DNA from: CAYSFW01 sp964620675
Lineage (GTDB): Bacteria > Pseudomonadota > Gammaproteobacteria > UWMA-0217
Length of the DNA stretch: 64,000 nt
Reading direction: 5' to 3'
Assembly: GCA_964620675.1 (NCBI GenBank)
Contig: CAZUJU010000002.1
Coordinates: forward strand, 1-64,000
Part shown: positions 53,902 through 62,919 of the stretch, in pieces
How the letters are laid out: the number at the start of each line of letters is the position of its first letter
How positions within the stretch are numbered: position 1 is the stretch's first letter
Notes under the pieces: generated by a model
Databases searched by the model: none
What the model was told of the DNA's origin: nothing
Seen by the model: the letters and a program-made list of their open reading frames with translations, nothing else
Position numbers and translations under genes: made by a program

Positions 53902-55761
53902 TCACTCCTCAAGCGTGTGATTGAGGTAGGAGTAGCCGCTCAAGGCGGCGCTCAAGGTGCCATCGAGGAGCCGCCGGGTGGTCTCCGGCAGCCCGGAATG
54001 CGCGATTTTCTTGCGGCATTCATTGGTCAGTCGATAGGTATTGAAATGAACATAATCGAGCAATTCATTAACGGTATCGCCCAACTCCTCCTCGCGCAGA
54101 AGGTAGGCGCCGTCGGCGGTGCGCCGCACGTTGACCGAGTGGGTATCGCCGAACAGGTTATGCATGTCGCCCAGAATTTCCTGGTAGGCGCCGATCAAAA
54201 AGATCCCGACGAGGTAGTGCTCGCCCGGCTCGATCGCGTGCAGTGGCAAGGTATGCTGAATGGATCCGCTGTGGCTGTAGATCCCGATCCGGCCGTCCGA
54301 ATCGCAGGTGAGATCCTGCAACACCGCCGCGCGGGTTGGGCGCTCATCCAGACGCTGCAGCGGCAATACCGGAAAAATCTGCTTAAGCGCCCACGCATCC
54401 GGAATCGACTGAAATAGCGAAAAATTGAGGAAGGTCTTGTCGGCGAGCTTTTCCTGCAACGCCGCACGCAGTTCGACGTGTTCGTCCGCGACGTGATCGA
54501 GCACGCAACGGCAAAAGGTGAAATAGCTGTGTTCCCATGCCGCCCGCGCGGCCAGCCGTTCCTGGCCGGCATTGAATGCCTCCTGATAGCGGGCCAGGCG
54601 CCGTTCCGCTTCGCGCAGGAGCTCGATGGGGCTGTCCGCATTGACGCAATCGTACAAGTCGGCGAACGGACCGCCCGGCTTACCGTGCAGCGCCAGCGCC
54701 TCGTTGTCGACCACTTCGGTGATCAGCACCGCGTGATGCGCGGTCATCGCCCGCCCGGCCTCGGTAAATATTTCGAGCGGCGCCAAGCCGTACAAGGTGC
54801 AGGTCGCTCGCAGGATTTCCACGATCGCCGCGGCGTAGCCGCGCAGGTCATAGTTGATCGAACAGGCATGCTCACTGTGCAGCCCCTCGTAGTCCACGCC
54901 CAGACCGCCCCCAGTATCGAAGACCCGGATGTCGACCCCGAGCCGATGGAGTTCACCGAGATAGCTCGCCGCCTCCGTGACACCGCGGCGGATATCGGCG
55001 ATATCGGAGAGTTGCGACCCCATATGGAAATGCAGCAGCTTGAGCCAGTGCAAGCGGTCGCGCTGCCGCAATTGTTCGATGAGCGTGAGCACCTGGGCCG
55101 CAGTGAGTCCGAATTTGCCCTTTTCACCGCCGGTGTTCTGCCAATTGCCTTTGGCCAACGACGCAAGACGCACCCGCACCCCAAGCGTCGGCTCGATACC
55201 CAATTCCTCGGCCACCGCGAATACATGCGCAAGCTCGGTCAACTTTTCGACCACGATGAACACGCGATGCCCCATCAACTGCCCGATCATCGCCAGGCGG
55301 ATGAAATCGCGATCCTTGTAACCGTTGCAGACAATCGCAGCCCCCGGACGTGACAGCGCCAACACCGCCAGCAACTCGGGCTTGCTCCCGGCTTCAAGCC
55401 CAACGCGGGCGCCGCCATGCGCGATGATCTCATCGACCACGCTGCGTTGCTGGTTGACCTTGATCGGATACACCGCGGTGTAGCCGCCCGGATACCCTTG
55501 CACCGAACGCGCGTGGGCAAAGGCGTCGCAGAGACGATCGATACGCTCATGCAGAATGTCCTCAAAGCGAACCAGCACCGGTAGATCCAGGCCTTCGCCC
55601 AACACCCGTCGGGTCAGCTCGACCAAATCGATCCCGCGCGCCGGATCGTCGACACCCGCATTCATCACGACATGCCCGCGGGTATTGATGTCGAAATAGT
55701 CGCCGCCCCAGCCGCGCAAGTGATACTGGTCACGGGCGTCGTCAATCGTCCAGTCGCTCAT
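53902..55761 (-). CDS. speA: Biosynthetic arginine decarboxylase SpeA
   Basis: A 619-residue PLP-dependent decarboxylase making agmatine from arginine, an entry to polyamines. The PLP lysine region is YPIKVNQQ near residue 100, and FDTGGGLGVDYEG and CQ-type helices of the alanine racemase-like barrel are clear, as is the C-terminal FHMGSQL. The ATG at 55761 matches the family beginning SDWTIDDARDQYHL. It diverges from speE across 76 bp, the two enzymes serving one pathway. Confidence 0.92.
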   Translation of the reverse strand: MSDWTIDDARDQYHLRGWGGDYFDINTRGHVVMNAGVDDPARGIDLVELTRRVLGEGLDLPVLVRFEDILHERIDRLCDAFAHARSVQGYPGGYTAVYPIKVNQQRSVVDEIIAHGGARVGLEAGSKPELLAVLALSRPGAAIVCNGYKDRDFIRLAMIGQLMGHRVFIVVEKLTELAHVFAVAEELGIEPTLGVRVRLASLAKGNWQNTGGEKGKFGLTAAQVLTLIEQLRQRDRLHWLKLLHFHMGSQLSDIADIRRGVTEAASYLGELHRLGVDIRVFDTGGGLGVDYEGLHSEHACSINYDLRGYAAAIVEILRATCTLYGLAPLEIFTEAGRAMTAHHAVLITEVVDNEALALHGKPGGPFADLYDCVNADSPIELLREAERRLARYQEAFNAGQERLAARAAWEHSYFTFCRCVLDHVADEHVELRAALQEKLADKTFLNFSLFQSIPDAWALKQIFPVLPLQRLDERPTRAAVLQDLTCDSDGRIGIYSHSGSIQHTLPLHAIEPGEHYLVGIFLIGAYQEILGDMHNLFGDTHSVNVRRTADGAYLLREEELGDTVNELLDYVHFNTYRLTNECRKKIAHSGLPETTRRLLDGTLSAALSGYSYLNHTLEE

Positions 55762-55837
55762 GTCGGGTGTCCAAAAGGTGTTGTGTGTCACATCGCGGCG
55801 GCTATGATACCCGCTTTAACAACCTCGGAGCAGCACG

Positions 55838-56695
55838 ATGAAACCGGACGATCAGTGGTTTACCGAAGTCAATCCGGACTTCGGCTTCGCCTTCTCGCTC
55901 AAGCTCAAGGAGAAACTCCACGAAGAGCAGTCGCCGTTTCAGAAGATCGAGATCTATGCGACCGAGCATTGGGGTAATCTGATGGTGCTCGACGGGTGTT
56001 ATATGGTCACGGGCCTCGACAATTTCGTGTACCACGAAATGATGGCGCATCCGGCGCTGTTCAGCCACGCCGCGCCAAAGCGGGTTGCGATTATCGGCGG
56101 CGGTGATTGCGGCACCCTGCGTGAGGTCCTCAAACACCCGCAGGTCGAGCGGGTGACCCAGATCGACATCGATGAGCGCGTCACCCGCGTCTCCGAACGC
56201 TATTTCCCGGAATTGTGCGCCTCGAACCACGATCCCCGCGCGGAGCTCAAGTTTATCGATGGCATTCGCTGGATGGCTGAGCAACCGGCCGGTAGCCTTG
56301 ATCTCATTATCGTCGATAGCACCGACCCGGTCGGCCCCGGTGTGGTGCTTTATTCGGTGGAGTTTTTCCGCCATTGCCGCCGTGCCTTGGGTCCGGGCGG
56401 GCTGCTGGTTCAGCAAAGTGAATCGCCGTTGGTGCATACCGAGTCGATTATCGTGCCGATGCACGCGCGGATGCGCGAGGCGGGATTCGACGATACCAAG
56501 ACCTTGCAGTTCCCGCAGCCGATCTATCCCACCGGGTGGTGGAGCGCGACCTTGGCCAGCGCCGACGGCGCAGTCGAGTTCAAACGCGCAGCCGATGCCG
56601 AAAGTGGCGCGATCGAAACCGATTACTACACCGCGGCAGTCCACCGCGGAGCCTTAGCGATGCCGGCGTTTCTCGGTCGCAAGCTGCGGCGCTGA
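55838..56695 (+). CDS. speE: Spermidine synthase SpeE
   Basis: A 285-residue aminopropyltransferase joining putrescine with decarboxylated SAM. The nucleotide loop is IIGGGDCGTLREVLKHP near residues 85-101, and the catalytic IIVDSTDPVGPG is at about residues 155-166. The ATG has GGAG eight bases upstream. It lies head to head with speA. Confidence 0.92.
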   Translation: MKPDDQWFTEVNPDFGFAFSLKLKEKLHEEQSPFQKIEIYATEHWGNLMVLDGCYMVTGLDNFVYHEMMAHPALFSHAAPKRVAIIGGGDCGTLREVLKHPQVERVTQIDIDERVTRVSERYFPELCASNHDPRAELKFIDGIRWMAEQPAGSLDLIIVDSTDPVGPGVVLYSVEFFRHCRRALGPGGLLVQQSESPLVHTESIIVPMHARMREAGFDDTKTLQFPQPIYPTGWWSATLASADGAVEFKRAADAESGAIETDYYTAAVHRGALAMPAFLGRKLRR

Positions 56696-56769
56696 AACAG
56701 CGGTTCAGCGCGGATTCATCTAGACTCGCTTAAAGCAAGCGCGATTGAATTGTTACCAGGAGGCACTCC

Positions 56770-57603
56770 ATGAAACAACCGGCACTCGTTGCGAGCGTGC
56801 TGCTCATTATCAGCTTGACGGGTGGCCTGATCATTGGCTGCCAGTCGGTCAGTACGACTCAAGGGGGCGCCATCGGTCTCGATCGCAAGCAATTGATGTC
56901 GTCACTGATCTCGTCGGAGCAGATGTCACAGGCGTCGATCCAGGCGTATCGCGAGACCCTCACCGCGTCACAGCAAAAAGGCAAGCTGAACCAGGACACT
57001 GCCCTGACCCAACGGGTGCGCGGCATCGCCCAGCGCCTGGTCCCACACACTGCGGCGTTTCGTCCGGATGCGCCGAAGTGGCAGTGGGAGGTGAACGTCA
57101 TCACCTCGGACGAACTCAACGCGTGGTGCATGCCGGGTGGCAAGATCGCGTTTTATTCCGGGATCATCACTAAACTCAATCTGACCGATGACGAAATCGC
57201 GGCGATCATGGGTCACGAAATTGCGCATGCGCTGCGTGAACACGCGCGCGAACGGGCCTCACAGCAGATGGGCACCGGACTTGTGATCGGTGTCGGCGCG
57301 GCAGCGGTCGGCGCGGGCCAGACTGCGGTCGATCTGGCGCAAATGGTCACCCAGCTCACGCTGTCGCTGCCCAATAGCCGTCTGCACGAGACTGAATCCG
57401 ACCGGATCGGCGTGGAACTCGCGGCACGAGCGGGGTACAACCCGCGCGCCGCGATTTCGCTGTGGGACAAGATGAACAAGGCGAGCGGCAACGGGCCTCC
57501 ACAGTTCCTAAGTACCCACCCATCGCCGAAAAATCGGATGCAGGACCTCGAAGTCTATTCGCGCAAGGTCATGCCGCTGTACGAACAGGCGCGGTTGCGC
57601 TAG
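56770..57603 (+). CDS. M48 family lipoprotein metallopeptidase
   Basis: A 277-residue envelope protease. The N-terminal 23 residues form a lipoprotein signal with lipobox IIGC and acylated Cys24. The zinc site is HEIAH (His149, Glu150, His153) with the third ligand in ETESDRIG; Gly/Ala-rich GTGLVIGVGAAAVGAGQ follows. It resembles LoiP/YcaL-type periplasmic quality-control proteases anchored to the outer membrane. Confidence 0.9.
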   Translation: MKQPALVASVLLIISLTGGLIIGCQSVSTTQGGAIGLDRKQLMSSLISSEQMSQASIQAYRETLTASQQKGKLNQDTALTQRVRGIAQRLVPHTAAFRPDAPKWQWEVNVITSDELNAWCMPGGKIAFYSGIITKLNLTDDEIAAIMGHEIAHALREHARERASQQMGTGLVIGVGAAAVGAGQTAVDLAQMVTQLTLSLPNSRLHETESDRIGVELAARAGYNPRAAISLWDKMNKASGNGPPQFLSTHPSPKNRMQDLEVYSRKVMPLYEQARLR

Positions 57604-57631
57604 GCAAGTTCGCGCGGAGCCGGTTTAGGAG

Positions 57632-57784
57632 CCGAGAAAGAATAATTTGGACGATTGGCTGCTTGCAGACGAGATGCCAGGCAAGGCGCAAGAATGCGCC
57701 GTGTGGCTGGCCACACAAGCATTCTTGCAACGCTGCGTGGCGCTCGGCTGCAAGATGGACAATGTTCAAGTTGTTCTTTCTCGG
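57632..57784. repeat. 153-bp near-palindromic element with nested hairpins
   Basis: The outer arms pair CCGAGAAAGAA (from 57632) with the reverse complement ending at 57784; further in, GCAAGAATGC pairs with GCATTCTTGC, and the centre at 57708 is GTGTGG/CCACAC around CTGG. Pairing holds with scattered mismatches over most of the 76-base arms. The element lies between the stop of the M48 gene and the stop of the rhodanese gene. It has the shape of a MITE-like or BOX-like intergenic element and can also form a terminator. Confidence 0.8.
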
Positions 57785-57788
57785 TGAC

Positions 57789-58256
57789 TTAGCCCGGCTT
57801 GCGCTGCTCGGCCCGGATATGCGACGTAAAATATTCATCCGCACGCTCGATATCGACCGCTTCGCGCTTAGCGTTGATGAGTGGTTGTTCGTAATCATTC
57901 CACCCGCGCAGGCCGGTCTTGAGTGAACAGGCATCCTCGTAGCCAAGTTGCTTCATCGTGTTGGCGGCGAGCACACTGCGAAAGCCCGAATGGCAGATCA
58001 CCACGACCTTGCGTTGCCGCGCCAAAACGAGTTCAGGTACCGTTTCTTCGTAGTCCCACTCGCAGGAGGCCTCCAGAATTCCGCGCGGAACGTTGAGCGA
58101 TCCCTCAATGTGCATGCACGCGAATTCAGCTGGCTCCCGGATATCCAGCAGGAGCAGCTCTCTACCCTGTGCCTGCTGTAGCTCGGCGAGGTCCCAGGGC
58201 ATGACCTCGGTGATGTCCTTGCGCTGCGCCTCAACGAGATCAATGTATCGTTTCAT
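57789..58256 (-). CDS. Rhodanese-domain sulfurtransferase
   Basis: A 155-residue single-domain rhodanese. The persulfide cysteine is Cys88 in VVICHSGFRS, the six-residue active loop; LLLDIREPAEFACMHIEGSLNVPRG is the substrate-side motif. A C-terminal extension of about 35 residues follows the domain. It handles sulfane sulfur and is next to a two-component pair in the dsr tail, so a role in sulfur trafficking is plausible. Confidence 0.9.
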   Translation of the reverse strand: MKRYIDLVEAQRKDITEVMPWDLAELQQAQGRELLLLDIREPAEFACMHIEGSLNVPRGILEASCEWDYEETVPELVLARQRKVVVICHSGFRSVLAANTMKQLGYEDACSLKTGLRGWNDYEQPLINAKREAVDIERADEYFTSHIRAEQRKPG

Positions 58257-58281
58257 GTCGAGAATTCAGTAACGGTCTCGA

Positions 58282-58983
58282 TTAATCGGCCGTTGCGGCA
58301 GGGTGGCCGTTGAGCGATCCGCCCGTCATGAGATTGGAGCGGAATCCGTGCTCAACCGCGATGACTGCAGCTTCGACGCGCGAATGTACATCGAGTTTGC
58401 GCAATATGGCCTTGACATGCAGTTTGACGGTGCCATCCGAGATCCCGAGATGCTTCGCAATCACTTTGTTGCTGAGTCCGTCGGCCAACAGGCTCAGAAT
58501 CTCGGCCTCGCGCGGGGTAAGCGTGTCGATCGGTTTGGCCGCCTCGGGCGTGAGCGTTTCACCCTGGACGACCTTTGCGAGTACCTGCGTCAACGCCGGC
58601 GCCACGATCATTTTGCCCGCCACAATATCGAACAACGCGACGACCAACTGATCCGGCTCCATGTCTTTCAGCAGATAGCCTTGCGCGCCGCTGCGCAGGG
58701 CATCGACCAGATCCTTTTCGTTGTTGCTGGTCGTAAGAATCGCCACCGGCATTTTCAAGCCGCGCTGACGCAAGGCGCGCAAGACCCCCAAGCCATCGAT
58801 ATCGGGCATGCGCATGTCGAGTAAAATGACATCGGGCGCGACCTCGCTGGAAAGGCGTATCCCCTCGCGACCATCCCCAACTGACGCAACGACTTCAATA
58901 TTGCGGTGCTTCAGCAAGCCTTGCAGGCCTTCGCGAAACAAGGTGTGGTCGTCGATGATCAACACCTTCAATTTTTGGTTCAT
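58282..58983 (-). CDS. NarL/FixJ-type response regulator
   Basis: A 233-residue regulator with phosphoacceptor Asp56 (VILLDMRMPDIDG) and a NarL-type helix-turn-helix (LTPREAEILSLLADGLSNKVIAKHLGISDGTVKLHVK). It overlaps the stop of the NarX-like kinase gene (ATGA), and 25 bases separate it from the rhodanese gene. Close in form to E. coli NarL; a role in electron-acceptor or sulfur control is inferred from context. Confidence 0.93.
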   Translation of the reverse strand: MNQKLKVLIIDDHTLFREGLQGLLKHRNIEVVASVGDGREGIRLSSEVAPDVILLDMRMPDIDGLGVLRALRQRGLKMPVAILTTSNNEKDLVDALRSGAQGYLLKDMEPDQLVVALFDIVAGKMIVAPALTQVLAKVVQGETLTPEAAKPIDTLTPREAEILSLLADGLSNKVIAKHLGISDGTVKLHVKAILRKLDVHSRVEAAVIAVEHGFRSNLMTGGSLNGHPAATAD

Positions 58984-60557
58984 TCGCCCACCGCCTCGGA
59001 TGCTCGCGTCTCACCGGCCAAAATCAATACTTTAGGCGATTTGAATTCGAGCATGATTTGCGTGCCCTCGCCTGGTTCACTTTCAATGGCGAGCGTACCA
59101 CCAATACGCCGCGCGCGATCACGCATAATGCTGAGACCGATATGGTCGCCGGGATTGCTCCCGCCCTTGACCGCCTCCTTGATACCGACCCCATCGTCTT
59201 CCACCAACACCTTGTATGCGCCGGCCTTATTTCCGTACAACATGACCCGCACTGCGTTCGCGTCACTGTGCTTGCGGATATTCGCGAGCGCTTCCTGGAC
59301 GATGCGGATGATGTGCATTTCGTAGTCCGCCGGCAGCCGTTGTTGCGGCCACTCCTTTTGCAGGTAAATCGGGATGTCGCATTCTCGGCGGAAACGCTCG
59401 ACCGCACGCTCGACGGCGGGAACGACGCCTTGCTTATCAAGTGGAGCGCGAAAGTGACTGATCAATTCGCGTAGTTCGTAGTTCGCTTCGTCCAGCGAAT
59501 TCTCGATCTGCTCCAGCAGCGCCCACATCGACGCCTCGTTGCCGTGGTGTAAGGTTTCATCCAGCACCCGGACCTGGAATCGCACGGAAGCCAGGGTCTG
59601 CGCCAAGGAATCGTGGAGTTCATGTGAGAGTCTCGCGCGCTCGTCGAGTATGGTCAGTCGGTTGCTTTCCTCGTCGAGTCGGGCCTTTTCGATTGCCATC
59701 CCCAGGTAGCGCCCGATGCAGGTGAACAGTTCTTCGAAATCCTTGTACCGGTCGAAGCTCTCCTTTGGGACAAAAAGATTGTAGACCCCCAAAGTGCGCT
59801 CCCGGAACCGTAGCGGAACCGCAATCAGCGAGGACGCGGAATCCGCAAACATCGGCCGGCCATTGAGTACCGCGCAGGAACGTAGATCGCGCTGATATAA
59901 CACCGACTCGGTCGACTCGGTCTGGCCGCAGAGGCAAGTCTTAGCGGGCAACACCAACTCGCGCGCCATGATATCGTCATCAAGGCCGACGCTTGCGACG
60001 AGATGCATTTCGTTATCCTCGCCCAACAAACGCACCGCGCCGCCCTTCGCGTCGAGGATCTCGGTCAAGGTATGCAGGAAGCGCATCAGTACTTCGTTGA
60101 CATCCCGCGTCACGTTGATGCTGGCCGCGACGTCGTAGAGAACTTCCAGCATCGAGATGCACTTATAACCGGGTAAAAAGCCTTCGCCAGCCTCCACCCC
60201 CCGAGCATCACCGCCTTTCGGGCGTAACAGACACCGTTCAGCGTCTCCGGGAAGCGCCTCTGGATCGATTGCGACGGAACCTGCCTTGACGGGTTGCTCG
60301 ATCGCTTCCGCTTCGCGCGCGGGCGGCTGCAAGTAAAGGCGGGCCGTGGCGATCAACGCCAGGGTCACTGCCACCAAACTCAGATAGCCGAGCCATGCGG
60401 CACCCGATAACGATCGCAACAGTTCGATTGCAAGCACACCTGCAAGGAGGGCGGTCACCTTTGCCAACGGGCTGGCAAGCGCGGCGCGCCCGCGCGTCCA
60501 CGATGCGCCAACTAGAGACTTGACGTCGACGGGAAATCTAGGATGTCGCGGGGTCAC
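58980..60557 (-). CDS. NarX-like GAF-domain sensor histidine kinase
   Basis: A 525-residue protein with a hydrophobic N-terminal region (two segments within about residues 28-75), a GAF domain (about 135-290) carrying Cys208, Cys210 and Cys228 (TCLCGQ and SCAVLN), and a HisKA_3 kinase: the histidine is in SHELHDSLAQTL (His315) and the ATPase has EALANIRKHSDA and DDGVGI. The cysteines could bind a metal or sense redox. The GTG at 60557 is chosen, as GGAG lies five bases before it; a TTG ten codons upstream is weaker. It follows dsrR by 63 bp. Confidence 0.88.
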   Translation of the reverse strand: MTPRHPRFPVDVKSLVGASWTRGRAALASPLAKVTALLAGVLAIELLRSLSGAAWLGYLSLVAVTLALIATARLYLQPPAREAEAIEQPVKAGSVAIDPEALPGDAERCLLRPKGGDARGVEAGEGFLPGYKCISMLEVLYDVAASINVTRDVNEVLMRFLHTLTEILDAKGGAVRLLGEDNEMHLVASVGLDDDIMARELVLPAKTCLCGQTESTESVLYQRDLRSCAVLNGRPMFADSASSLIAVPLRFRERTLGVYNLFVPKESFDRYKDFEELFTCIGRYLGMAIEKARLDEESNRLTILDERARLSHELHDSLAQTLASVRFQVRVLDETLHHGNEASMWALLEQIENSLDEANYELRELISHFRAPLDKQGVVPAVERAVERFRRECDIPIYLQKEWPQQRLPADYEMHIIRIVQEALANIRKHSDANAVRVMLYGNKAGAYKVLVEDDGVGIKEAVKGGSNPGDHIGLSIMRDRARRIGGTLAIESEPGEGTQIMLEFKSPKVLILAGETRASEAVGE

Positions 60558-60620
60558 GCCCTCTCCGGTCGCGGCGTGGCCGTGCAATTGGCGAATCTGA
60601 TCATGCGGATCCGAACACCA

Positions 60621-60935
60621 TCATTCGCGCGCGGCGCTGTGGCTAGGATCATTGGGATTAATAAACACGAAATTCGTTTCGCCGTTATCGAGCTCAACGA
60701 AATCGATCACCATCCCCGCAATCTTTTCAGTTTGTAGCGCGTCAATTACGATCGCAACTCCTTCGGATTCCAAGTTGACGTCGTCGCCACCCGGGGTATC
60801 GTCGAAACCCATGAGGTAGACGAAACTGCCGTCGGCCGCCTCGCGCACGGCAATGCGTAATGCCGCACCTTCAAGCTGACTTTGCCGCGAGGCTTCACGG
60901 ATCTTCTCGGCTGCGGGTTTAGTCACTGTCAACAT
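60621..60935 (-). CDS. dsrR: Cysteine-free A-type protein DsrR
   Basis: A 104-residue protein with the IscA/SufA fold pattern (LTVTKPAAEKIREASRQSQLEG at the start, then the beta-rich core) but no cysteine at all. This is a known feature of DsrR in Allochromatium vinosum, which lacks the cluster cysteines and affects post-transcriptional Dsr expression. Position after dsrN agrees with the A. vinosum order dsrP-dsrN-dsrR. The ATG has GGGAG nine bases upstream. Confidence 0.85.
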   Translation of the reverse strand: MLTVTKPAAEKIREASRQSQLEGAALRIAVREAADGSFVYLMGFDDTPGGDDVNLESEGVAIVIDALQTEKIAGMVIDFVELDNGETNFVFINPNDPSHSAARE

Positions 60936-61187
60936 CGTACATCACTCCCATCATATTCTCAGATCGGCGGAGGCTTGAAGCGGTAGAGCCCAGTGTATCT
61001 CCGGAGTGGGCCCGTCAGGCTGGTATCGCGCGATATTACCATAGCGCTTAGCCGGACTCGCAAATGCCCGTTTCGCACCCGTTCGCTTCGGGAAGCGGGA
61101 TCCGACAGCACGCACTTGCGGAAATGGGGGGTGGACTACGTGGCGACGAGGGACCGAAATGGGTTGACCTGAGCCACCGAGGGAATC

Positions 61188-62561
61188 CTATTGGCGGCAC
61201 TTTCTCACGAACTGCACGAAGCGTTCGACCCAGCGGTGCTGGGTTTGATCGCGTAGATGCGCGTAGTTCGCGAGCAGGTTGCGGTACACAATTCCATCGT
61301 ACTGGCCGTCAAGCCCGTATCCGCGACGAACGCGGTAGGCAAAGCGGGCGCCAGCGGGTAGTGCCGAGAGCTTCGAGTAGTGAAACTCGTGCGCCTTGAT
61401 GATTCGCCCTGGGCATGCGTCGGGCCAAGGTGAATCGGCGGATTCTTCCAGTTCCACATACCCCCGCCCTTGCGGGCGTTCGGCCATGATCGTATCCACT
61501 GCCAGCACCCCCGCCATCTCGGACCGGCGCCCCTGCCAAAGAATGCTCTGAGTGAGATACATCAACCCACCGCACTCGGCATAGGTCGGTAGGCCGGCCT
61601 CGATCGCGGCCCGAACCGAAACCCGCATGGAGCGGTTCGCTTCGAGCGTCTCCATGACGGTTTCGGGAAATCCACCGCCGATGAAAAGACCGTCCAGCGT
61701 GGGTAACATCGCGTCATTCAGCAGATCGATTGGAACCAATTCCACGCCAAACTCGGCGAAGCGCAGCAGATCGTCGGCATAGTAGAACCCGAAAGCCGCA
61801 TCCCGCGCGTAGCCGATACGCAGTCGCGGATGCGAAATCTCCCGGCGCTTCGCGCGTGCGTCAACGGACACCGGAACCAGCGGCGGACAATGTTTGGCGA
61901 CACCCACCAACGCGTCGAGGTCCACTTGCTGTTTGACCCCATCGCGTATTCGGTTAATGATTTTGACTGCACTTTTGTGCTCATTAGCCGGCATCAATCC
62001 GAGGTGACGCTCATCGATATTAAAGGCCTCGTCGCGGTGAACCGCCCCAATGACCTTTAATTCGGTGTAATGCTCCACCGCTGCACGCAATTTGCTTTCG
62101 TGTCGCGGCCCACCAACTTGATTTAGGATCACCCCTTCCACCTTCACCGCAGCATCAAATTGTTGATATCCAAGCAACAGAGGCGCGACCGATCGGGTAA
62201 TCCCGCGGGTATCGATGACCAGCACCACCGGAGCATCCAACAAACGCGCCATTGCCGCGTTGCTGTCGCTACCGTCAAGCGCCATTCCATCATGCAAGCC
62301 CTTGTTACCCTCAACGATCGCGATGTCCGCCTCTTCGCGTCTGAGAAAGGTGTCCAGGATTTCGCGGGTGGTGGAAGTGTTGAAATCCAGATTGAAGCAA
62401 GCTCGTCCTGATGCCTGAGAGAGCCAGATTGGATCGATATAATCCGGACCTTTTTTGAAGGGCTGGACCGATATCCCACGATCAACCAAAGCCGCACAGA
62501 TTCCGAGCGTCACGGTGGTTTTACCTGACGACTTGTGGGCACCTGAAATGTAGATTCGCAT
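61188..62561 (-). CDS. dsrN: Siroheme amidase DsrN (CobB/CbiA family)
   Basis: A 457-residue amidase. The N-terminal part has an ATP-binding loop (SGAHKSSGKTTVTLGI), the C-terminal part a class I glutamine amidotransferase with the nucleophile Cys in YAECGGLMYLT. DsrN amidates siroheme for the prosthetic group of dissimilatory sulfite reductase. It shares the general structure of cobyrinate a,c-diamide synthase, but no cobalamin gene adjoins it, and its neighbours are dsrP and dsrR. Confidence 0.88.
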   Translation of the reverse strand: MRIYISGAHKSSGKTTVTLGICAALVDRGISVQPFKKGPDYIDPIWLSQASGRACFNLDFNTSTTREILDTFLRREEADIAIVEGNKGLHDGMALDGSDSNAAMARLLDAPVVLVIDTRGITRSVAPLLLGYQQFDAAVKVEGVILNQVGGPRHESKLRAAVEHYTELKVIGAVHRDEAFNIDERHLGLMPANEHKSAVKIINRIRDGVKQQVDLDALVGVAKHCPPLVPVSVDARAKRREISHPRLRIGYARDAAFGFYYADDLLRFAEFGVELVPIDLLNDAMLPTLDGLFIGGGFPETVMETLEANRSMRVSVRAAIEAGLPTYAECGGLMYLTQSILWQGRRSEMAGVLAVDTIMAERPQGRGYVELEESADSPWPDACPGRIIKAHEFHYSKLSALPAGARFAYRVRRGYGLDGQYDGIVYRNLLANYAHLRDQTQHRWVERFVQFVRKCRQ

Positions 62562-62919
62562 CGCAAGCCCTATAAGGCGAGAGGCGTGGTAAAACGGTAG
62601 TCAAGCAACGTCTGCTGTCTGGAGACATGGAGCAACGCGCGGCGTCACGTCGCAAAGGCCAATTCGTCTCTGCCGAGCGTGGCGGTAGGGTGACAGTGAT
62701 TCGCCCGGAACAACCGCCGCCGCTTCGCCCCATGTCAAGCCTGCACACCCACCCAAAATCCCTCAGGCCAGGGCATATCAGGGGAATGTCTCGTCGACAC
62801 GCCGGGATTGCCGCCGTTTACCGCCAGCCGATCAACGAGCGATTGGTAAACCGAATTTCAGCCTATCCCAAGGCAACGAGGAGGGGGGTGGCGTTCAATT
62901 TACCCCAACCGACCGATCC
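62562..62919. other. Long gap inside the dsr operon
   Basis: 358 bases between the dsrP stop and the dsrN start. Possible frames on both strands (for example 62627-62923 on plus) are arginine-rich and lack any recognisable character. It may hold a promoter for dsrN and dsrR or a decayed gene; no hairpin or operator was identified. Confidence 0.45.

Noticed and set aside
54478..55353. 291-codon plus-strand frame opposite speA
   Set aside because: Antisense of a well-supported arginine decarboxylase gene with no motif of its own.
61188..62561. Cobyrinate a,c-diamide synthase of cobalamin synthesis
   Set aside because: Same family, but flanked by dsrP and dsrR and no cob genes; DsrN fits the context better.
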